Below are positions 59,587-64,000 of a stretch of 64,000 bases of DNA, one piece after another. The position numbers and the translations under genes were made by a program. This DNA is from Acetobacteraceae bacterium (GTDB lineage Bacteria; Pseudomonadota; Alphaproteobacteria; Acetobacterales; Acetobacteraceae), in contig JAIXWG010000058.1 of NCBI GenBank assembly GCA_027482245.1, positions 124,001 through 188,000 of the forward strand, written 5' to 3'. Position 1 is the stretch's first letter. Every line of letters starts with the position of its first letter. Below the pieces are notes generated by a model. It searched no databases, had not been told where the DNA came from, and saw nothing but the letters and a program-made list of their open reading frames with translations.

Positions 59587-61001
59587 GCGGCACGGCCAAG
59601 GCCCGCGACCCGCGCACGGTCGCCGCCATCGTCGCCTCCGCGCTGTTCATGCAGAACCTCGACAGCTCGGTGGTCGCCACCGCGCTGCCGGCCATGGCGC
59701 GGGACCTCGGCGTGGATGCCGTGCATCTCTCCGTCGCCATCACCTCCTACCTCGTGGCGCTCTGCGTCTTCATCCCTGTCTCCGGCTGGGTGGCGGACCG
59801 CTTCGGGCCGCGGCGCGTCTTCATGGCGGCGATCATCGTCTTCACCATCGCCTCCGCCCTCGTCGGCCTGTCCCAGGGCATGGGGTCGCTGGTGGCCGCG
59901 CGCATCCTGCAAGGCATCGGCGGCGCGATGATGGTGCCGGTCGGCCGCCTGCTGCTCCTCCGCCGCGTGCGGAAGGAGGAACTGCTGACGGCGATGACCT
60001 GGCTGACCATGCCGGCGCTCCTCGGCCCCGTCTGCGGCCCGCCGCTGGGTGGCCTGCTGACCGATGCCGTCTCCTGGCGCGCGGTCTTCTGGATCAACCT
60101 GCCGGTCGGCGCGCTCGGCCTGCTGCTGGTCTGGCGCTTCATCCCGGAGGTGGAGCGCCAGGACCCCGGGCCGCTGGACGCCAAGGGCCTGACGCTCTGG
60201 GGGCTGGCGCTCGCGCTGCTGGTCTCGGGGCTGGAGACGATCGGCCGCGGCGTGGTGCCGGGCTGGGCGACGGGGGCGATGATCGTGGCGGGGCTCGCGG
60301 CCAGCATCGCCGCGGTGCTGCATTCCCGCGCCTCCGTCCGGCCGGCCGTCGATCTCTCGCTGCTCTCGGTCCGCAGCTTCGGCGTGCCGATGGTCAGCGG
60401 CACGCTGTTCCGCGCCGGGGCGGGTGCCGTGCCCTTCCTGCTGCCGCTCTCGCTCCAGCTCGTCTTCGGGCTCTCGGCCGGGGGCAGCGGGCTGGTCACC
60501 TTCGCCACCGCTCTCGGCGCCATCCTGATGAAGCCGATGATCCGCCCGCTGCTGCGCCGCTTCGGCTTCCGGCGCATCCTGATGGTCAATGTCGTCCTCG
60601 CCGCGGCCGGGGTCGCGGTCTGCGCCGCCTTCACCCCCGCCTGGCCGATGATCGCGATCTTCGCGGTGCTGGCACTCGGCGGCCTGTCCCGGTCCCTGCA
60701 ATTCACCTCCATGGCCACGCTCTCCTTCGCCGATGTGCCGCAGGAGAAGCTGGCCGCGGCCACCGCCATGTCCGGCACCATCCAGCAATTCTCGGTGGCG
60801 CTCGGCGTGGTGCTGGGCTCGCTGTCGCTGGAGGCCGGCATGTGGATCAGCGGGGAGGCCCGGCCGCAGCTCTGGGAATTCCAGCTCGGCTTCCTCATCG
60901 CCGGCGCGGTGATGCTGGTCTCCTTCCTCGGCGTGGCGCGGCTGCCGCCGGATGCCGGGGCGCGCGTCTCCGGCCACCAGGACAGCGCGAAACGCGCGTA
61001 A
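59583..61001 (+). CDS. DHA2-family MFS exporter (EmrB/QacA type)
   Basis: Drug:proton antiporter of 472 residues and about 14 hydrophobic helices. The N-terminus shows FMQNLDSSVVATALPAMARDL, the D-S-S-x-V-x-x-A-L-P motif of EmrB/QacA types, followed by motif A as GWVADRFGPRRVF and motif C-like LGPVCGPPLGGLLTDAVSWRAVFWINLPVG. It could export an acylated or lipophilic product linked to the ligase gene, though any drug-like substrate is possible. Start is GTG overlapping the ligase stop. No EmrA-like adaptor is adjacent. Confidence 0.9.
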   Translation: MSGTAKARDPRTVAAIVASALFMQNLDSSVVATALPAMARDLGVDAVHLSVAITSYLVALCVFIPVSGWVADRFGPRRVFMAAIIVFTIASALVGLSQGMGSLVAARILQGIGGAMMVPVGRLLLLRRVRKEELLTAMTWLTMPALLGPVCGPPLGGLLTDAVSWRAVFWINLPVGALGLLLVWRFIPEVERQDPGPLDAKGLTLWGLALALLVSGLETIGRGVVPGWATGAMIVAGLAASIAAVLHSRASVRPAVDLSLLSVRSFGVPMVSGTLFRAGAGAVPFLLPLSLQLVFGLSAGGSGLVTFATALGAILMKPMIRPLLRRFGFRRILMVNVVLAAAGVAVCAAFTPAWPMIAIFAVLALGGLSRSLQFTSMATLSFADVPQEKLAAATAMSGTIQQFSVALGVVLGSLSLEAGMWISGEARPQLWEFQLGFLIAGAVMLVSFLGVARLPPDAGARVSGHQDSAKRA

Positions 61002-61072
61002 CCCTTTCGTCGCTGCCGCGCCCCGCGGCGCCGTGCCATGCTGGCTGAAACGCCGCCCGCACGGAGCCACGA

Positions 61073-64000
61073 ATGTCCTTCCGCCGCCTGCTGCCCCTGC
61101 TGCTGCTGCTGGGCTGGCTGCTGCCCTCCGGCGTCCTGGCCTTCGAGCTTCCGGGCCTGTCCGGCGATGCGCAGCGCTACGAGGCCGGGCTGACCCGCCG
61201 CTTCCCCGCCGGCGCCACCACCCCCCAGCGCAACCAGGCCGAAAGCCGCGCCCGCGCCGCCGAACAGCGCAACGACTGGGCCGCGGCCGCCACGGCGTGG
61301 GAGGAGCGGATCGGCGGCGGCCAGGCGACGGCCGACCACTGGATGGCGCTGGCCAATGCCCAGCTTCGCCGCAATCCGCCGGAGGCGCTGCGCGCGCTGC
61401 AGGCCGGCTGGCAGGCCTTCATGCTGGTGCCCGGCGGCGCGCCGGAAATCCCCTCCCTCGTGATGATGGCGGAGGCGCTGCGTCGCCTCGACCGCCCGGC
61501 CGAGCAGTTGCAGGCGCTGGAAGCCGTGGTGGAACGGGCGCCGGAGGATGCCAAGCACCGCGACGCCCTGGCCGCCGCCCGCCGCGCCGCCGGCCTGTTG
61601 GTCCGCCGCTTCCGCACGGAACCCGATGCCGAGCCCGCCCGCGCCTGCCTCGACTTCACCGTGGCGCCCGCCCGCCGCAATGACTGGCAGCCGCAGGACT
61701 GGGTGCGGGCCGAACCCGCCATCCCCGGCCTGGCGGTGGTGCGGGAAGGCGATGCCCTCTGCGTCGCCGGCCTGCCGTGGGGCGCCACCACCCGCCTGAC
61801 GCTCCGCGCCGGCCTGCCCGGGGAGGATGGGCTGCGCCTGCTGCGGGATACGCCGCTCAACGTGGCGATGCCCAATCGCACGCCCCGCATCGCCTTCGAC
61901 AGCCGCGCCTTCCTGCTGCCGCGCGGGCAGGAGCCCCGCGTGACGGTCGCGACCGTCAACGTCACCGCCCTCTCGCTCCGCCTCGTCCGCGTCACCGAAC
62001 GCAACCTGGTGCCGCTGACGCGGGACTGGCGCCCGGGCGAACAGATGGAGGAATGGACGGCGGAGAATCTCTCGGAGGATATGGGCCGCGTGGTCTGGGA
62101 AGGCCGGGCCGACCTGCCCGCAACCCAGCCCAACCGCACCAGCCGCAATGCCCTGCCGCTGCCAGATGCCATCCGCAGCGCGGGCCCCGGCCTTTACGTG
62201 CTGGTGGCGCGGCCCGGCGATGGCCAGCCCCGCGCCTCGGCCTCCGCCCTGCCGGTGCTGGCGACGGATCTCGGCCTGACCGCCTGGCGCGGGCCGCAGG
62301 GCATCGCCGTGCAGGTGCGCGGCTTCACGGATGCAGCGCCGCGGAATGGCGTGAAGCTGTCGCTGCTCGCCCGCAACAACGACATCCTGGCGGAGGCCGT
62401 GACCGGCGCCGACGGCATCGCCCGCTTCAACGCGGCGGCGCTGCGCGGCCTGGGGAACCTGGCGCCCATCGCCATCCATGCCTTCGCCGGCGATGACTTC
62501 GCTGCGCTGGACCTGGAGACGGCGGCTTTCGACCTCTCCGACCGCGGCGCCGATGGCGCGCCGCATCCCGGGCCGCTCGACGCCTTTGTCTGGCTGGACC
62601 GCGGCATCTACCGGCCGGGCGAGGTCGTGAACATCGGCGCCCTGCTGCGCGATGGCGGCGGCGCGCCCGTGGACCTGCCCGCGCGGCTCCGCATCAAGCG
62701 CCCGAACGGCCAGGTGTTTTTCGAGAGCGTGCCCCAGCGTGTCGCCGGCGCGGCCTTCGTCGCCCCCGTGACGCTCTCCGCCACCGCCCCCGTCGGCGCC
62801 TGGACGGTGGAGGTGCTGGCCGACCCGGATGCGCCCCCCATCGGCACCGCCAGCTTCCGCGTCGATGCCTTCGTGCCTGAGCGGCTGGAGGTCACGGCCG
62901 GCCCCGTCACCGGCCAGATCGTGCCCGGCCGGGCGCTGGAACTCCCGGTCCTCGCCCGCTTCCTCTACGGCGCCCCGGGATCGGGCCTGACCGGCAGCGC
63001 GGAACTCCGCCTGTCCACGGACCCGCAGCCCTTCGAGGCCTGGCGCGGCTGGCGCTTCGGGCTGATGGACGAGACCTTCGCCCCCGACCTGATCACCGCC
63101 GACGTGCCGGAGACGGACGGGGAGGGCCGCGCCCGCGCCACCCTGCTGCTGCCCGCCGCCCCCGACACGACCCGGCCCGTGAAGGCCGACATCACCGTCC
63201 TGATGGCCGACCCCGGCGGCCGCACCAGCGGCACGCGCCTGTCGCTGCCCGTCCGCGCCGCCGGCACCCTGCTGGCCATCCGCCCGGCCTTCGAGGGTGG
63301 CGCGGTGAATGACGGCGCGGAAGCCGCCTTCGACATCGCCGCGGTGAACCCCGATGGCGCCGCCATCCCCGCCACGCTCCACGTGCGCCTGGTGCGCGAA
63401 CGGCCGGACTGGCGGATCGTCGTCCGCGAACGGCTCGCGCGCTACGAGACGGTGTGGCGGGACGAGCCGGTGGACAGCACCGAACTCCGCGTCGCCCCCG
63501 GCCAGCCCGGCCGCTTCGCCCGCACCCTCGGCTTCGGCCGCTACCGGATCGAGGTCACCGATCCCTCGGGGCTCGCCATCGCCAGCTACCGCTTCCGCGC
63601 GGGCTGGGCGCAGGCGGAGGCCGCGGAGGTGCCGGACCGCGTCGACGTCGCCGCCGACCGCCGCGCCTACAATGCCGGGGAGACGGCGCGGCTTCGCATC
63701 ACGCCCCCCTTCGCCGGCCGCGCCAGCGTCGCCGTGCTGACGGACCAGCTGGTCTCGATGCAGGAGATCGAGGTGCCTGAAGCCGGGGCCGAGGTCTCGA
63801 TCCCCGTCGATGCCGCCTGGGGCCCGGGCGCGCATGTCGCAGTCACGGTCTTCCGCCCCGGCACCGCCCCCGCCGGCCGGCCGGGCCGGGCGCTGGGTCT
63901 CGCCTGGATCGGGTTGGACCCCGCTGCGCGTCGGATGGAGGTGGCGATCGAATCGCCACCGCTCGCCCGTCCCCGCACGCGGATCGCGGTGCCGCTGCGC
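61073..64000 (+). CDS. Bacterial alpha-2-macroglobulin family protein (partial, runs off the window)
   Basis: 976 codons without a stop to the window edge. A signal sequence (RRLLPLLLLLGWLLPSGVLA) is followed by TPR-like repeats (about 60-175), then macroglobulin-like beta domains. The hallmark WLDRGIYRPGEVVNIGALLRD of MG2/MG3 is near residue 505-525, and VRAAGTLLAIRPAFEGGAVNDG belongs to a later domain. These periplasmic proteins trap invading or released proteases. The thioester and bait regions would lie beyond the edge. Its clade resembles YfhM types that often precede pbpC. The start has no strong ribosome site, but earlier ATG is absent in this frame close by. Confidence 0.88.
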   Translation, partial: MSFRRLLPLLLLLGWLLPSGVLAFELPGLSGDAQRYEAGLTRRFPAGATTPQRNQAESRARAAEQRNDWAAAATAWEERIGGGQATADHWMALANAQLRRNPPEALRALQAGWQAFMLVPGGAPEIPSLVMMAEALRRLDRPAEQLQALEAVVERAPEDAKHRDALAAARRAAGLLVRRFRTEPDAEPARACLDFTVAPARRNDWQPQDWVRAEPAIPGLAVVREGDALCVAGLPWGATTRLTLRAGLPGEDGLRLLRDTPLNVAMPNRTPRIAFDSRAFLLPRGQEPRVTVATVNVTALSLRLVRVTERNLVPLTRDWRPGEQMEEWTAENLSEDMGRVVWEGRADLPATQPNRTSRNALPLPDAIRSAGPGLYVLVARPGDGQPRASASALPVLATDLGLTAWRGPQGIAVQVRGFTDAAPRNGVKLSLLARNNDILAEAVTGADGIARFNAAALRGLGNLAPIAIHAFAGDDFAALDLETAAFDLSDRGADGAPHPGPLDAFVWLDRGIYRPGEVVNIGALLRDGGGAPVDLPARLRIKRPNGQVFFESVPQRVAGAAFVAPVTLSATAPVGAWTVEVLADPDAPPIGTASFRVDAFVPERLEVTAGPVTGQIVPGRALELPVLARFLYGAPGSGLTGSAELRLSTDPQPFEAWRGWRFGLMDETFAPDLITADVPETDGEGRARATLLLPAAPDTTRPVKADITVLMADPGGRTSGTRLSLPVRAAGTLLAIRPAFEGGAVNDGAEAAFDIAAVNPDGAAIPATLHVRLVRERPDWRIVVRERLARYETVWRDEPVDSTELRVAPGQPGRFARTLGFGRYRIEVTDPSGLAIASYRFRAGWAQAEAAEVPDRVDVAADRRAYNAGETARLRITPPFAGRASVAVLTDQLVSMQEIEVPEAGAEVSIPVDAAWGPGAHVAVTVFRPGTAPAGRPGRALGLAWIGLDPAARRMEVAIESPPLARPRTRIAVPLR

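Overview
The window is high-GC DNA (about 70 percent or more by eye) with the gene repertoire of an alphaproteobacterium, most likely an acetic-acid-bacterium relative (Acetobacteraceae, Roseomonas-like). Pointers are the several Bug/TctC-type solute-binding proteins, a squalene-route C30 carotenoid cluster, a type I cellulose operon with fused BcsAB and BcsD, an alphaproteobacterial GTTC-N7-GTTC LexA box and GC-rich intergenic palindromes. The lineage is inferred from content only; no marker gene was compared.

Layout: 66-1697 is an acyl-CoA dehydrogenase. 1755-11300 is a carotenoid cluster: two CrtI/CrtN-type desaturase/oxygenases, an acyltransferase, a glycosyltransferase, an HpnC-HpnD fusion, HpnE and an aldehyde dehydrogenase. 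Together they can make squalene from farnesyl-PP, desaturate and oxidise it to a C30 carotenoid acid, then glycosylate and acylate it. This is functionally a staphyloxanthin-like pathway with HpnCDE in place of CrtM. 11319-18420 holds an acetyltransferase, tRNA-Leu(UAA), a leftward group (Bug protein, FAH hydrolase, endonuclease V, DUF423, RlmM-like methyltransferase), two glutathione transferases and a histidine phosphatase. 18424-26417 has an HWE sensor kinase, a complete tripartite tricarboxylate transporter (tctCBA) under a GntR regulator, and a divergent CoA-transferase/crotonase pair.

26552-33941 carries ettA, an acetyltransferase, mlaA-mlaC, metF, another Bug protein, a small tail-anchored protein and an SBF-type transporter. 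33952-37620 looks like an SOS-controlled unit: LexA box over a promoter, an exported pentapeptide-repeat protein, a UvrD/PcrA helicase and PrmA. 37703-40058 has a DUF1127 protein divergent from aminopeptidase P. 40188-52560 is the cellulose operon bcsZ, a proline-rich accessory gene, bcsQ, bcsAB (fused), bcsC, bcsD. 52718-56416 is a hydantoinase/oxoprolinase pair. 56542 to the end carries a membrane glycosyltransferase, an acyl-CoA ligase, an MFS exporter and the first 976 codons of an alpha-2-macroglobulin gene that runs off the window.

Two families of GC-rich palindromes recur between genes: a 38-bp unit (five copies at three sites) and a two-hairpin module (two sites). They sit at operon junctions and inside the carotenoid cluster. 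No insertion sequence, integrase, prophage or CRISPR array is visible.
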